DNA of 64,000 nt from Roseburia sp. CAG:10041_57 (GCA_001916965.1 MNTL01000003.1:1-64000), one strand, 5' to 3'; shown: positions 7,869 through 17,589, numbered from the stretch's first letter. A program made the numbers and translations. The notes: a model not told the origin generated them from the sequence alone.

Positions 7869-7889
7869 ATCATGAACGAAGTTCATGAT
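7869..7889. repeat. Palindrome in the fbp leader
   Basis: ATCATGAAC, GAA, GTTCATGAT: a perfect 9-bp inverted repeat with a 3-nt loop, 34 bases before the fbp start. It could be an operator or an RNA hairpin. Confidence 0.5.
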
Positions 7890-7922
7890 ATAATAATACA
7901 TATCTTATAAAATGGAGGAAAT

Positions 7923-9827
7923 ATGGATTTCGAGAGTTCTTATACACCTTATCTGTCAGAAGAAAAATTGAAGTACCTGCGTCTTTTAGCTGAGAAATAT
8001 CCGTCCATACCCGCAGTGTGCAGGGAAATTATCAATTTAAAAGCTATTTTGAATCTGCCAAAGGGTACAGAGCATTTCATGAGTGACTTGCATGGAGAAT
8101 ATGAAGCCTTTTATCATATATTGAATAACGCTGCGGGAGTTATCAAGGAGAAGGTAGATATGATCTTTGGCAGCAGGTTATCTGCGCAGGAGAGACAGGA
8201 GATCTGTACACTGGTCTATTATCCTGTGGAGAAGATCAAGCTGTTAAAGGAGCAGAATGCGATTACCCCGTACTGGTACAAAATGACCCTGAAGAATCTG
8301 ACGGAGCTGGCGAAGCTGCTTTCATCCAAATATACCCGTTCCAAGGTACGTAAGGCATTACCGCCGGAATTCAGTTATATTATAGATGAGTTGCTTCATG
8401 CGCAGTCAGATGAGGATAATAACCAGTATGTCTATCATGAGAAGATCATAGATACCATCATTGATATAGGAAGTGCAGATGCCTTTATTGAGGCGTATAC
8501 CAAATTAATTAAAAGACTGGCAGTGGATCATCTGCATATCGTGGGTGATATTTTTGACAGAGGAAGTAATGCAGATAGAATTATTGAGCTGCTGATGAAG
8601 TATCACTCGCTGGATATCGAATGGGGAAACCATGATATTCTGTGGATGGGAGCGGCATGTGGCAGCGAAGCCTGCATTGCAAATGTGTTGAGAAATAATA
8701 TCAAATACGGCAATATGGAGATTCTGGAGAATTCCTATGGAATCAGTCTTCGCTCCCTGATTCTTTTTGCAGAGAAGCTGTATCCCGATCTGACACCTAT
8801 GAAGGCAGCGCTGAAAGCCATTTCCATTATTCTGTTCAAGCTGGAAGGGCAGATTATTATGCGCCACTCAGAATACAATATGGATGACCGCCTACTGCTG
8901 GATAAGATGGACCTTGGAAAAGGCACTGTATGCATAGAAGGACAGGAATATGATCTGAATGATACGTACTTTCCAACAATAGACTTTAAACAGCCATATG
9001 TATTGTCCGAAGAGGAACAAAAAGTGATGGAAGACCTGAGGGCTTCCTTCCGCAACAGCCATGTACTGCGCAATCATGTGGAATTCCTGTATGAAAAAGG
9101 CAGCATATACCGTGTATACAATGGGAATCTGCTGTTTCATGGTTGTATTCCACTGGATGAAAATGGCAATCTGGATGGAATTCAAATAGGAGAGAAGTTC
9201 TACTGTGGTAAGGAATATATGGATTATGCCCAGAGAGTAGCAAGACTTGCCTTTTATCAGGGAACAAGACCGGCACTGGATTTCATGTGGTATCTGTGGT
9301 GCGGTAAGAAATCTCCATTGTCCGGCAGGAATATCAAGACCTTTGAGAGGACTTTTGTAGAAGATAAGAGAGCCTGGGAAGAAGCAAAAGATCCGTACTA
9401 TCGGTATTATCAGCAGGAAGATGTATGCGTGAGGATTCTTGGGGAGTTTGGCTTACATTCGTCCATGTCCCATATCATTAACGGACATACACCGATTAAG
9501 GTTTCAGATGGAGAATCCCCTGTAAAAGCCAACAATCGTCTCATTGTAATTGATGGCGGTTTCTGTAAAGCATACCAGAAGACAACAGGAATTGCAGGAT
9601 ATACACTAATTTATAATTCGCATGGTATGCGACTGAAAGCACATCAGCCTTTTGAAAGTATTGAGAAGGTATTAACTGAGAACAAAGACATAGAGTCCAG
9701 TTCAAACTTCTTTGAAATGGAGCCTGATCGTGTCATGATCAAGGATACGGATAATGGAAAGAAGATACTGGACAATATTCATGATCTGGAGCTTTTACTT
9801 GCAGCTTACAGACAGGGATCTATATAG
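7923..9827 (+). CDS. fbp: Fructose-1,6-bisphosphatase, class III
   Basis: 634 residues, the normal length of the Firmicute-type (class III) enzyme that hydrolyses fructose 1,6-bisphosphate to fructose 6-phosphate in gluconeogenesis. Metallophosphoesterase signatures are visible: HFMSDLHGEYEAF near residues 51-63, HIVGDIFDRGSNADR near 201-215, EWGNHDILWMG and later NGHTPIK. The start is preceded by ATGGAGGAAAT. The T-tailed hairpin at 9831 ends a monocistronic unit. The leader carries palindromes that may mediate carbon control. Confidence 0.95.
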   Translation: MDFESSYTPYLSEEKLKYLRLLAEKYPSIPAVCREIINLKAILNLPKGTEHFMSDLHGEYEAFYHILNNAAGVIKEKVDMIFGSRLSAQERQEICTLVYYPVEKIKLLKEQNAITPYWYKMTLKNLTELAKLLSSKYTRSKVRKALPPEFSYIIDELLHAQSDEDNNQYVYHEKIIDTIIDIGSADAFIEAYTKLIKRLAVDHLHIVGDIFDRGSNADRIIELLMKYHSLDIEWGNHDILWMGAACGSEACIANVLRNNIKYGNMEILENSYGISLRSLILFAEKLYPDLTPMKAALKAISIILFKLEGQIIMRHSEYNMDDRLLLDKMDLGKGTVCIEGQEYDLNDTYFPTIDFKQPYVLSEEEQKVMEDLRASFRNSHVLRNHVEFLYEKGSIYRVYNGNLLFHGCIPLDENGNLDGIQIGEKFYCGKEYMDYAQRVARLAFYQGTRPALDFMWYLWCGKKSPLSGRNIKTFERTFVEDKRAWEEAKDPYYRYYQQEDVCVRILGEFGLHSSMSHIINGHTPIKVSDGESPVKANNRLIVIDGGFCKAYQKTTGIAGYTLIYNSHGMRLKAHQPFESIEKVLTENKDIESSSNFFEMEPDRVMIKDTDNGKKILDNIHDLELLLAAYRQGSI

Positions 9828-9830
9828 TAT

Positions 9831-9863
9831 AAAAACCGCTGGCTCATAGAGCCGGCGGTTTTT
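9831..9863 (+). terminator. fbp terminator
   Basis: AAAAACCGCTGGCTC, loop ATA, GAGCCGGCGGTTTTT: a long G+C-rich stem with a T run, directly after the fbp stop. Confidence 0.9.
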
Positions 9864-9921
9864 GAGAGTGGTATGTTTTATTGAAACTATGAAGAACGGG
9901 TTCTTAATAGTAACGATTGAA

Positions 9922-10305
9922 TTAAAGTAAGGATTCGTATAACTTGGTGATGTCTTCTACGCTGGTTTCCTTAGGATTGCCAGGTCTGCATGCATCATCA
10001 TATGCGGACTGTGCCAGGAAAGGAATATCTTCTCTCTTTACGATGTCCTTTAAGTCACCAGGAATTCCTACATCCTGAGAAAGCTGTTTTACAGCGTCTA
10101 CAGCTGCTTTTCTGTATTCTTCCTGAGTCATGTCGTCAACACCCTTGACACCCATAGCTCTTGCGATTTCACGATATTTCTCACCAGTAGCTTCTGCATT
10201 GTATTCCATAACAGTAGGAAGGATGATAGCGTTGGCAATACCATGTGGTGTATCATAGAGAGCACCCAGAGGATGTGCCATAGAGTGAACGATACCAAGA
10301 TCAAA
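9922..10305 (-). pseudogene. 3' remnant of an iron-containing alcohol dehydrogenase
   Basis: Reading on the minus strand, homology begins around FDLGIVHSMAHPLGALYDTP and continues to the C-terminus (about 119 residues after the internal Met). SMAHPLGAL...HG is the metal-binding region of the Fe-type (group III) alcohol dehydrogenase family. An intact gene would have about 380 residues, so the N-terminal two thirds, with the NAD-binding domain, are missing. The break falls at about 10305-10340, next to the pyrG terminator. No ribosome site precedes the remaining Met. It is almost certainly a deletion relic. Confidence 0.8.
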
Positions 10306-10340
10306 GCAAAAGTAATGAAATTTGTATGAAAAATAACCAT

Positions 10341-10377
10341 AAAAATATAAAACCGAACCACTAAAAAGTGATTCGGT
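10341..10377 (-). terminator. pyrG terminator
   Basis: Minus strand: ACCGAATCACT, loop TTTT, AGTGGTTCGGT, then a T-rich tail. It lies directly after pyrG and before the alcohol dehydrogenase relic. Confidence 0.85.
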
Positions 10378-10386
10378 CTATTGTGA

Positions 10387-11997
10387 TTATTTCTCGTTTT
10401 TATATGCAAGTGCTGCTTCAACCAGTCCTCTGAATAAAGGATGTGGTCTGTTAGGACGGCTCTTTAATTCAGGATGTGCCTGTGTTGCAAGGAAGAAACG
10501 ATGGGAAGGAATCTCTACCATTTCTACAATACGTCCATCAGGAGACAGACCGGAGAGCATCATGCCTTTATCTGTAAGGGCTGCACGGAAATCATTGTTA
10601 ACTTCATAACGATGTCTGTGACGCTCATGAATAATCTCTTCTCCGTAGAGGGTATAAGCCTTGGAAGCCTTGTCCAGATGACATGGATAGGAACCAAGTC
10701 TTAAAGTACCGCCGATATCTTCTACACCATTCTGATCCGGCATCAGTGCGATAACTGGATGGGTGGTGTTGGGGTTGAGCTCAACGCTGTGTGCATCATT
10801 ATATCCAACAACATTGCGGGCGTATTCTACGATAGAGAGCTGCATGCCCAGACATAATCCAAGGAATGGAATATTATTAGTACGTGCATAATGAATGGCA
10901 TCAATCATACCTTCGATACCACGGTCGCCGAAACCACCCGGTACCAGAACGCCATCTACACCATTGAGAATATCTGCTACATTGTCTGCATTGACCTGCT
11001 CAGAATCTACCCAGCGGATATTGACAGTGGTATGCTGTGGAATACCGCCGTGCTTGAGGGCTTCTACGACACTGATATAAGCATCGTGGAGCTGTGTATA
11101 TTTGCCGACCAGAGCAATCGTTACTTCGTGAGTTGCGGCGTAGAGGTCATCTACCATCTCCTTCCAGTCTGTAAGATCAGGTTCTGGACAATCCAGATGG
11201 AGACATTCACAGGCAACCTCAGCCAGATGTTCTTTCTCCATGGCAAGAGGTGCTTCATAGAGATACTTTACATCCAGATTCTGTAATACGTGAGAATTCG
11301 GTACATTACAGAACAGAGCAATCTTATCCTTGATACCCTGATCGAGAGGATGCTCGCTGCGACATACGATAATGTCAGGCTGGATACCCATTCCCTGCAG
11401 CTCTTTTACACTGGCCTGGGTAGGCTTGGTCTTCATTTCCTGAGAAGCACTCAGATAAGGAATCAGAGTTACATGAATCAGAATAGCATTTTCTCTGCCG
11501 ACTTCATGCTGGAACTGACGAATAGATTCCAGGAAAGGCTGGCTTTCGATATCACCGACTGTACCACCGACTTCAATGATTGCAATACGCATATCCGGGT
11601 CTGTGAAATTGCGGTAGAAACGACTCTTGATTTCATTCGTAATGTGTGGAATGACCTGAACGGTACCTCCGCCATAATCGCCGCGGCGCTCCTTCTGTAA
11701 TACACTCCAGTACACCTTACCGGTAGTCACATTGGAGTTCTTATCAAGACTTTCATCAATAAATCTTTCGTAATGACCCAGATCGAGGTCTGTTTCAGCA
11801 CCGTCATCAGTGACGAATACTTCACCATGCTGAATCGGGTTCATGGTTCCGGGGTCGATATTGATATAAGGATCGAACTTCTGCATGGTCACTTTATAAC
11901 CACGGGCTTTCAGAAGACGTCCAAGGGAGGCTGCAGTGATGCCTTTTCCTAATCCGGATACAACACCGCCTGTAACGAATACATACTTTACTGGCAT
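10387..11997 (-). CDS. pyrG: CTP synthase
   Basis: 536 residues, full length. The N-terminal synthetase domain begins KYVFVTGGVVSGLGKGI with the P-loop, and QKFDPYINIDPGTMNP follows. The C-terminal class I glutamine amidotransferase domain has the nucleophile Cys in FLGLCLGMQ and the His/Glu pair in THPELKSRP-like text (AQAHPELKSRP). It makes CTP from UTP, ATP and glutamine. The ribosome site is GAAAGGA. It is divergent from ftsH. The usual leader attenuator of some Firmicute pyrG genes was not seen. Confidence 0.97.
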   Translation of the reverse strand: MPVKYVFVTGGVVSGLGKGITAASLGRLLKARGYKVTMQKFDPYINIDPGTMNPIQHGEVFVTDDGAETDLDLGHYERFIDESLDKNSNVTTGKVYWSVLQKERRGDYGGGTVQVIPHITNEIKSRFYRNFTDPDMRIAIIEVGGTVGDIESQPFLESIRQFQHEVGRENAILIHVTLIPYLSASQEMKTKPTQASVKELQGMGIQPDIIVCRSEHPLDQGIKDKIALFCNVPNSHVLQNLDVKYLYEAPLAMEKEHLAEVACECLHLDCPEPDLTDWKEMVDDLYAATHEVTIALVGKYTQLHDAYISVVEALKHGGIPQHTTVNIRWVDSEQVNADNVADILNGVDGVLVPGGFGDRGIEGMIDAIHYARTNNIPFLGLCLGMQLSIVEYARNVVGYNDAHSVELNPNTTHPVIALMPDQNGVEDIGGTLRLGSYPCHLDKASKAYTLYGEEIIHERHRHRYEVNNDFRAALTDKGMMLSGLSPDGRIVEMVEIPSHRFFLATQAHPELKSRPNRPHPLFRGLVEAALAYKNEK

Positions 11998-12060
11998 AGC
12001 TTTGATTCCTTTCTATATTAATGGGTGGAAAAACCACGTTTTCTGTAATCACATCTAAGT

Positions 12061-12066
12061 ATTATA
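12061..12066 (-). promoter_or_regulatory. Likely -10 box of pyrG
   Basis: TATAAT on the minus strand at 12066-12061, about 64 bases before the pyrG start. A TTGACA lies upstream but only 11 bases away, so it cannot serve as a normal -35 box. Confidence 0.35.
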
Positions 12067-12142
12067 CAACGCTCAGATGTCAAAAATCTACTATTTTTTA
12101 TAAAATATTAATAGTTCGAATTTTTATTTCAGAAAGAAAAAG

Positions 12143-12171
12143 TTGATTTATAAACTCTTACAACTTATAAT
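12143..12171 (+). promoter_or_regulatory. ftsH promoter
   Basis: TTGATT at 12143-12148, a 17-base spacer, and TATAAT at 12166-12171. Transcription would begin near 12178, upstream of both possible ftsH starts. Confidence 0.6.
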
Positions 12172-12316
12172 TATAATTGAATACTTTCACTTGGGCAATA
12201 CTTCTGAGTAGGGAAGTTGAAAGATGCGTTATAACGGTTATTGTGGCTGTTTGCGTGCAGCATGCACAACCGGGACGCGTGACTATAAAGTTTGCGAAAG
12301 GCATGGTTATTATACA

Positions 12317-14584
12317 ATGGACAATAATCAGTTTAACCAGTACAACAACAATTCAGGCGGAAATGGCAATAATAATGGTGGTTCAGGCGGCAATGGTAAT
12401 GGAAACGGAAGAGATCCTAAGAAACAGAATCTTCTGATTCTTCTGATTGCAGCACTGCTTTCCTTATTATGTATCAGCTATTTCATGAAGGCTTTTACAG
12501 GGGCTACAGACACGGAGATATCTTATAATCAGTTCATCTCCATGATTGAAGAAGGACAGGTCGAGAAGGTTAAGATCGAGTCCAACCAGATTACGATCTA
12601 TCCTAAGAGTAAACAGACAGTATCCTTATTCTATATGCAGCCTACCATTACTTACCATACAGGTAAGATTGAGGATGATGATACACTGACACAGCGTCTT
12701 CTGGATGCCAATGTAGAAGTAAGCGGTTCTGTTCCTGACGGCTCCGGTATTATTTTATCTATTTTATCCTATATTCTGCCAATCCTGCTGATGTGGGGGC
12801 TTTTAAGCCTGCTGCTTCGCAAGATGACAGGTGGTGGCGGAGCTTTCAGCATGGGTAAGAGCAATGCCAAAGTATATGTACAGAAAGAAACAGGAATTAC
12901 TTTTAAAGATGTAGCAGGTGAGGAAGAAGCCAAGGATTCCCTGAAAGAAATCGTAGATTTCCTGCATAATCCGGGTAAATATTCCAAGATCGGTGCGAAG
13001 CTTCCAAAGGGTGCACTGCTCGTAGGACCTCCCGGAACAGGTAAGACTCTGCTTGCAAAGGCAGTAGCAGGTGAGGCACATGTGCCATTCTTCTCCCTTG
13101 CAGGTTCTGATTTTATTGAATTATATGTAGGTGTAGGTGCTTCCCGTGTAAGAGATTTGTTTAAGGAGGCAGAGAAGAATGCACCATGTATTATCTTTAT
13201 TGATGAGATTGATGCGATTGGTCGAAGCCGTGATTCCAAGTACGGCGGCGGTAATGAGGAACGTGAACAGACTCTGAACCAGCTGCTCTCCGAAATGGAT
13301 GGTTTCGATGGTAAGAAGGGTATTATCGTTCTGGCAGCAACGAACAGACCGGAGATACTGGATAAGGCGCTGCTTCGTCCGGGACGTTTTGACAGAAGAG
13401 TTATCGTGGATAAACCAGACTTAAAGGGTCGTGTGGACATCCTGAAAGTACATGCAAAAGACGTACTGATGGATGAGACTGTAGATCTGGATGCCATTGC
13501 ATTGGCTACCAGCGGTGCAGTAGGTTCTGACCTTGCCAATATGATTAACGAAGCTGCAATTAACGCAGTCAAGGAAGGCAGAGAATTTGTCAGCCAGAAG
13601 GACTTATTCAATGCGGTAGAAGTCGTATTGGTAGGTAAAGAGAAGAAAGACCGTATCATGAGCAAGGAAGAGCGTAAGATTGTATCCTATCATGAAGTAG
13701 GGCATGCGCTGATCAGTGCTTTGCAGAAGAATTCGGAACCGGTGCAGAAGATCACCATTGTTCCAAGAACCATGGGAGCACTCGGTTATGTCATGCATGT
13801 ACCGGAAGATGAGAAATATCTGAATACACAGGCAGAATTACATGATATGATTGTGGGACTCCTTGGTGGACGTGCCGCGGAAGAAATCGTATTTGATACA
13901 GTAACCACAGGCGCTTCCAATGATATCGAGAAGGCAACCAGCATAGCCCGCTCCATGGTAACACGCTATGGTATGAGCAAGAAGTTTGGCCTGATGGGAT
14001 TGGAGACAGTGGAGAGTCAGTATCTGGATGGCAGATCATCCCTGAACTGTGCTGATAATACCGCTTCCGAGATTGATAACGAAGTGATGCAGATTCTTAA
14101 GGACGCATATGAGGAAGCATTACAGATGCTTCGTGAGAATCGTGATGTTCTGGATAAGATCGCAGCTCACTTGATTGAGAAAGAGACCATTACCGGTAAG
14201 GAATTCATGAAGATTTACAGAGAAGCTAAGGGACTTCCTGAACCGGAAGAGAATAAAGAAGAGAAGAAAGAAGAAAATAAGGAAGAAAAGCCACAGGAGA
14301 CTGCTATAGAGCAGGAAGCTCCAAAACAGACAGTTGTGGAAGAGGATGACGAGAAGGCTCCGACACCGGAAGAACTTCGCAGCCGTCCGACACAACAGGC
14401 GGTGAATCCTTATCTTCCCCGCAATGAGATTTCTTTTGCACCCAGACAGCCACAGCAGCAGGAATCAATGCCGCAGCAGCCGATGCAGGGTGATAATACC
14501 ACAGAGCAGCAGAGTGCAGGAAATCAGTCGGGAACAGATACAGACAAAGAGAATTCACAATTCAGTTCCAGATGGAATCAGTAA
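12317..14584 (+). CDS. ftsH: ATP-dependent zinc metalloprotease FtsH
   Basis: About 755 residues from ATG 12317. An in-frame ATG at 12224 would add 31 Cys-rich residues. A Gly/Asn-rich linker occupies residues 3-31 and membrane segments lie at about 39-60 and 145-167, flanking a small outer domain. Walker A GPPGTGKT is at 237-244, Walker B IIFIDEID at 292-299 and the zinc site HEVGH at 459-463. It is a hexameric inner-membrane AAA protease that degrades damaged and regulatory membrane proteins. The C-terminal 100 residues are an unusual Glu/Lys then Gln/Pro-rich disordered tail. It has its own promoter and terminator. Confidence 0.95.
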   Translation: MDNNQFNQYNNNSGGNGNNNGGSGGNGNGNGRDPKKQNLLILLIAALLSLLCISYFMKAFTGATDTEISYNQFISMIEEGQVEKVKIESNQITIYPKSKQTVSLFYMQPTITYHTGKIEDDDTLTQRLLDANVEVSGSVPDGSGIILSILSYILPILLMWGLLSLLLRKMTGGGGAFSMGKSNAKVYVQKETGITFKDVAGEEEAKDSLKEIVDFLHNPGKYSKIGAKLPKGALLVGPPGTGKTLLAKAVAGEAHVPFFSLAGSDFIELYVGVGASRVRDLFKEAEKNAPCIIFIDEIDAIGRSRDSKYGGGNEEREQTLNQLLSEMDGFDGKKGIIVLAATNRPEILDKALLRPGRFDRRVIVDKPDLKGRVDILKVHAKDVLMDETVDLDAIALATSGAVGSDLANMINEAAINAVKEGREFVSQKDLFNAVEVVLVGKEKKDRIMSKEERKIVSYHEVGHALISALQKNSEPVQKITIVPRTMGALGYVMHVPEDEKYLNTQAELHDMIVGLLGGRAAEEIVFDTVTTGASNDIEKATSIARSMVTRYGMSKKFGLMGLETVESQYLDGRSSLNCADNTASEIDNEVMQILKDAYEEALQMLRENRDVLDKIAAHLIEKETITGKEFMKIYREAKGLPEPEENKEEKKEENKEEKPQETAIEQEAPKQTVVEEDDEKAPTPEELRSRPTQQAVNPYLPRNEISFAPRQPQQQESMPQQPMQGDNTTEQQSAGNQSGTDTDKENSQFSSRWNQ

Positions 14585-14599
14585 ATAAGAAGATATAGA

Positions 14600-14645
14600 A
14601 AAGCGAAAAATCACTGAATTTACAAAAGCAGTGATTTTTTGCTTT
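14600..14645 (+). terminator. ftsH terminator
   Basis: AAAAATCACTG and CAGTGATTTTTT form the stem around a 12-nt loop; the outer AAAGC/GCTTT pairs extend it. Confidence 0.85.
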
Positions 14646-14679
14646 CAACGCAAAGTGCTTAGATAGAAGGAGACTTATA

Positions 14680-16554
14680 ATGCCACAGGATTTTGACATA
14701 AAGGAAGAGCTTCATAAACTTCCAAACAAACCCGGCGTGTATATCATGCACGATAAGGACGATACGATTCTATATGTCGGCAAGGCAATCAACCTGCATA
14801 ACCGTGTGCGTTCCTATTTCAAGGAAAATATCGGCAGGGGACCGCAGATTGACAAAATGGTGTCTCTCATTGCCCGGTTTGAATATATTGTAACGGACTC
14901 TGAACTGGAAGCACTGGTATTGGAGAATAACCTGATCAAGGAGAATCGCCCCAAGTACAATACCATGCTCAAGGATGATAAGACATATCCTTATATAAAA
15001 GTAACCGTAGGAGAAGAATATCCCCGTATTCTGCTGGTTCGGCAGATGAAGAAGGACAAGGCGAGGTACTTTGGACCTTTTACCAGTGGAGGAGTCAAAG
15101 AAACCATAGATCTGATTAATAAGCTTTACAAGCTTAGAACCTGTAACCGTAGACTTCCCGCAGATATTGGCAAAGAAAGACCTTGTCTGAACTATCACAT
15201 CAATCAGTGTTGTGCGCCTTGTCAGGGATATGTATCCAGGGAAGAGTATGCAGCACAGATTGAGCAGGCGCTGGATTTCCTCAATGGCAAATATCAACCG
15301 GTCATCAAGGATCTGAAGGAAAAAATGCAGGCTGCTTCTGAAGCCATGGAGTATGAGGAAGCCATCAAATACCGTGATCTGATAGAAAATATCAAAAAGA
15401 TCAGTGAAACACAGAAGATGTCTGATAATGTAGGGGAGGATAAGGATATCATTGCCCTTGCCATAGATGGTAATGAGACCGTAGTACAGGTCTTCTTCCT
15501 GCGAAATGGTAAACTCATTGGCAGAGAGCACTTCTATATGACACAGATAGAGGAACCTTCTATTGATAAAATATTAACAAGCTTCGTAAAACAGTTTTAC
15601 GCAGGAACTCCTTTTATCCCAAGAGAGATTATGCTGCAGGAGTCAATAGAAGATATGGAGCTGGTGGAGAAATGGCTTACTGCCAAGAAGGGAAGCAGGG
15701 TTCATTTACGAGTGCCGCTGAAAGGCTCCAAGGAAAAGCTGGTTGACCTTGCAGCCAGAAATGCAGCCCTGGTACTGAGTCAGGACAGAGAACGTATCCG
15801 CAGGGAAGAGGGCAGAACCATTGGTGCAGTGAAGGAGATTGAAGATCTGCTGGGACTCAAGGGACTCTCCCGAATGGAGGCCTTTGATATTTCCAATACA
15901 AGCGGTTTCGCCAATGTCGGTTCTATGGTAGTCTATGAAAAAGGCAAGCCAAAACGCAGCGATTACCGTAAATTCAAGATGAAGACCGTAGCTGGCCCGG
16001 ATGATTACGCCTGCATGCATGAGGTATTGACCAGACGATTCCAGCATGGACTGGATGAGAAACAGGAAATGCAGGAACAGAACATGGATGAGAATTTCGG
16101 CAGCTTTACGAAGTTTCCTGACCTTTTGCTCATGGATGGTGGACGGGGACAGGTAAATATTGCTTTGCAGGTATTGGATGAACTAGGGATAAATATTCCT
16201 GTATGTGGTATGGTAAAGGATGATAACCACCGAACCAGAGGATTGTATTTCCAGAATAAAGAGCTGCCCATAGACAGGAATTCAGAAGGCTTCAAGCTTA
16301 TTACCCGTATTCAGGATGAAGCCCACCGCTTCGCTATCACGTATCACAGATCACTTCGAAGCAAGGCACAGGTGCATTCTGTACTGGATGAAATCAACGG
16401 TGTGGGACCCAGCCGCCGTAAGGCTTTGATGAAATATTTCAAGTCCATTGAAGAGCTGCAGCAGGCGCAGGTCAGCACCTTGCAGGAGGTTCCGGGAATC
16501 ACGGTAAATGTGGCGGAGGAAATCTATCGCTTTTTCCATAAACAGAAGCAATAA
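14680..16554 (+). CDS. uvrC: Excinuclease ABC subunit C
   Basis: 624 residues, typical length. The N-terminal GIY-YIG nuclease domain shows KPGVYIM and ILYVGKA within the first 40 residues. A UVR domain (EAMEYEEAIKYRDLIENI) lies near 217-234. The RNase H-like domain includes FDISNTSG, and the C-terminal helix-hairpin-helix includes INGVGPSRRKALM. With UvrAB it cuts both sides of bulky DNA lesions. RBS AAGGAG precedes ATG 14680. It lies just upstream of hprK, an order often seen in clostridial genomes. Confidence 0.97.
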   Translation: MPQDFDIKEELHKLPNKPGVYIMHDKDDTILYVGKAINLHNRVRSYFKENIGRGPQIDKMVSLIARFEYIVTDSELEALVLENNLIKENRPKYNTMLKDDKTYPYIKVTVGEEYPRILLVRQMKKDKARYFGPFTSGGVKETIDLINKLYKLRTCNRRLPADIGKERPCLNYHINQCCAPCQGYVSREEYAAQIEQALDFLNGKYQPVIKDLKEKMQAASEAMEYEEAIKYRDLIENIKKISETQKMSDNVGEDKDIIALAIDGNETVVQVFFLRNGKLIGREHFYMTQIEEPSIDKILTSFVKQFYAGTPFIPREIMLQESIEDMELVEKWLTAKKGSRVHLRVPLKGSKEKLVDLAARNAALVLSQDRERIRREEGRTIGAVKEIEDLLGLKGLSRMEAFDISNTSGFANVGSMVVYEKGKPKRSDYRKFKMKTVAGPDDYACMHEVLTRRFQHGLDEKQEMQEQNMDENFGSFTKFPDLLLMDGGRGQVNIALQVLDELGINIPVCGMVKDDNHRTRGLYFQNKELPIDRNSEGFKLITRIQDEAHRFAITYHRSLRSKAQVHSVLDEINGVGPSRRKALMKYFKSIEELQQAQVSTLQEVPGITVNVAEEIYRFFHKQKQ

Positions 16555-16644
16555 AAAGTAGCAAAGCGAAGTTAAGTATGCTATGATTGAAACAAAGCAG
16601 TGCCTATGAAGAGAGGCAGTTTGTGTAAAAAGAAAGGTATGGGT

Positions 16645-17589
16645 ATGGATATGGCAGTTAGTATTAAACAGTTAATTGATAAGCTGGAATTGCAGAATCT
16701 GACACCGGAAGTAGATATTACGGGGATCAAGGTGACTCAGCCGGATATCAACAGACCTGCGCTGCAGCTTGCGGGTTATTTTGAACATTATGATGAGACA
16801 AGACCACAGATCATCGGTTTTGTAGAGTATTCCTACATGGAGCACATGACAGAAGAGGATAAGAGAGAGGTCTATCCTAAAGTCCTTTCTGAGAAAACTC
16901 CCTGTATCGTATTTTGCAGAGACCTGCGTCCGGATGAGATATTTCTGGAAACCGCAGTGAAGAATAAAGTACCGGTGCTTCTGACACAGAAGTCTACTTC
17001 TGCTTTCATGGCAGAGATTATCAGATGGCTCAATGTCAAGCTGGCTCCATGCATTTCTGTACATGGTGTACTGGTCGATGTATATGGTGAAGGTGTCCTG
17101 ATCACAGGTGAGAGTGGTATCGGTAAGAGCGAGGCTGCCCTGGAGCTGATCAAGAGAGGACACAGACTTGTATCTGATGACGTGGTAGAGATCCGAAAAG
17201 TCAGTGATGATACTCTGGTAGGTACAGCACCTGATATCACGAAGCATTTTATTGAGCTGAGAGGTATCGGTATTATAGATGTCAAGGCATTGTTCGGTGT
17301 ATCCAGCGTTATGGATACGACCAATATCAGCCTTGTTATCCGTCTGGAAGACTGGGATAAAGAGAAGAAATACGACAGACTTGGTCTGGAAGAGAATTAT
17401 ACGGAATATCTTGGTAATAAAGTAGTATGCCATAATATTCCAATCAGACCCGGACGAAGCCTGGCAATCATCTGCGAGTGCGCAGCGGTCAACCACAGAC
17501 AGAAGAAGATGGGCTATAATGCAGCACAGGAGCTGTATCAGCGTGTACAGAATTCATTAACAAGAAAAAGAGAAGAGGATGAGGAGTAA
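16645..17589 (+). CDS. hprK: HPr kinase/phosphorylase
   Basis: About 314 residues. Of three closely spaced ATG codons (16639, 16645, 16651), 16645 has the best spacing from AGAAAGG; the frame is open from 16600. Walker A GESGIGKS lies in the middle and the family signature ELRGIGIIDVKALFG follows. The enzyme phosphorylates Ser46 of HPr and Crh with ATP and reverses it with phosphate, setting carbon catabolite repression through CcpA. Its TAA overlaps the ATG of the glucokinase gene by one base. A Crh-like target is encoded in the same operon at 21319. Confidence 0.95.
   Translation: MDMAVSIKQLIDKLELQNLTPEVDITGIKVTQPDINRPALQLAGYFEHYDETRPQIIGFVEYSYMEHMTEEDKREVYPKVLSEKTPCIVFCRDLRPDEIFLETAVKNKVPVLLTQKSTSAFMAEIIRWLNVKLAPCISVHGVLVDVYGEGVLITGESGIGKSEAALELIKRGHRLVSDDVVEIRKVSDDTLVGTAPDITKHFIELRGIGIIDVKALFGVSSVMDTTNISLVIRLEDWDKEKKYDRLGLEENYTEYLGNKVVCHNIPIRPGRSLAIICECAAVNHRQKKMGYNAAQELYQRVQNSLTRKREEDEE

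Noticed and set aside
11998..12120. pyrG leader attenuator
   Set aside because: Only a short GTGG/CCAC hairpin is present, with no terminator between the predicted -10 box and the start.
12769..13665. A 298-codon open frame antisense to ftsH
   Set aside because: It mirrors codon bias of ftsH, has no ribosome site and is Ser/Leu-rich with no recognisable motif.
14770..15531. A 253-codon open frame antisense to uvrC
   Set aside because: Shadow of a strongly supported gene; no start signals and no family likeness.
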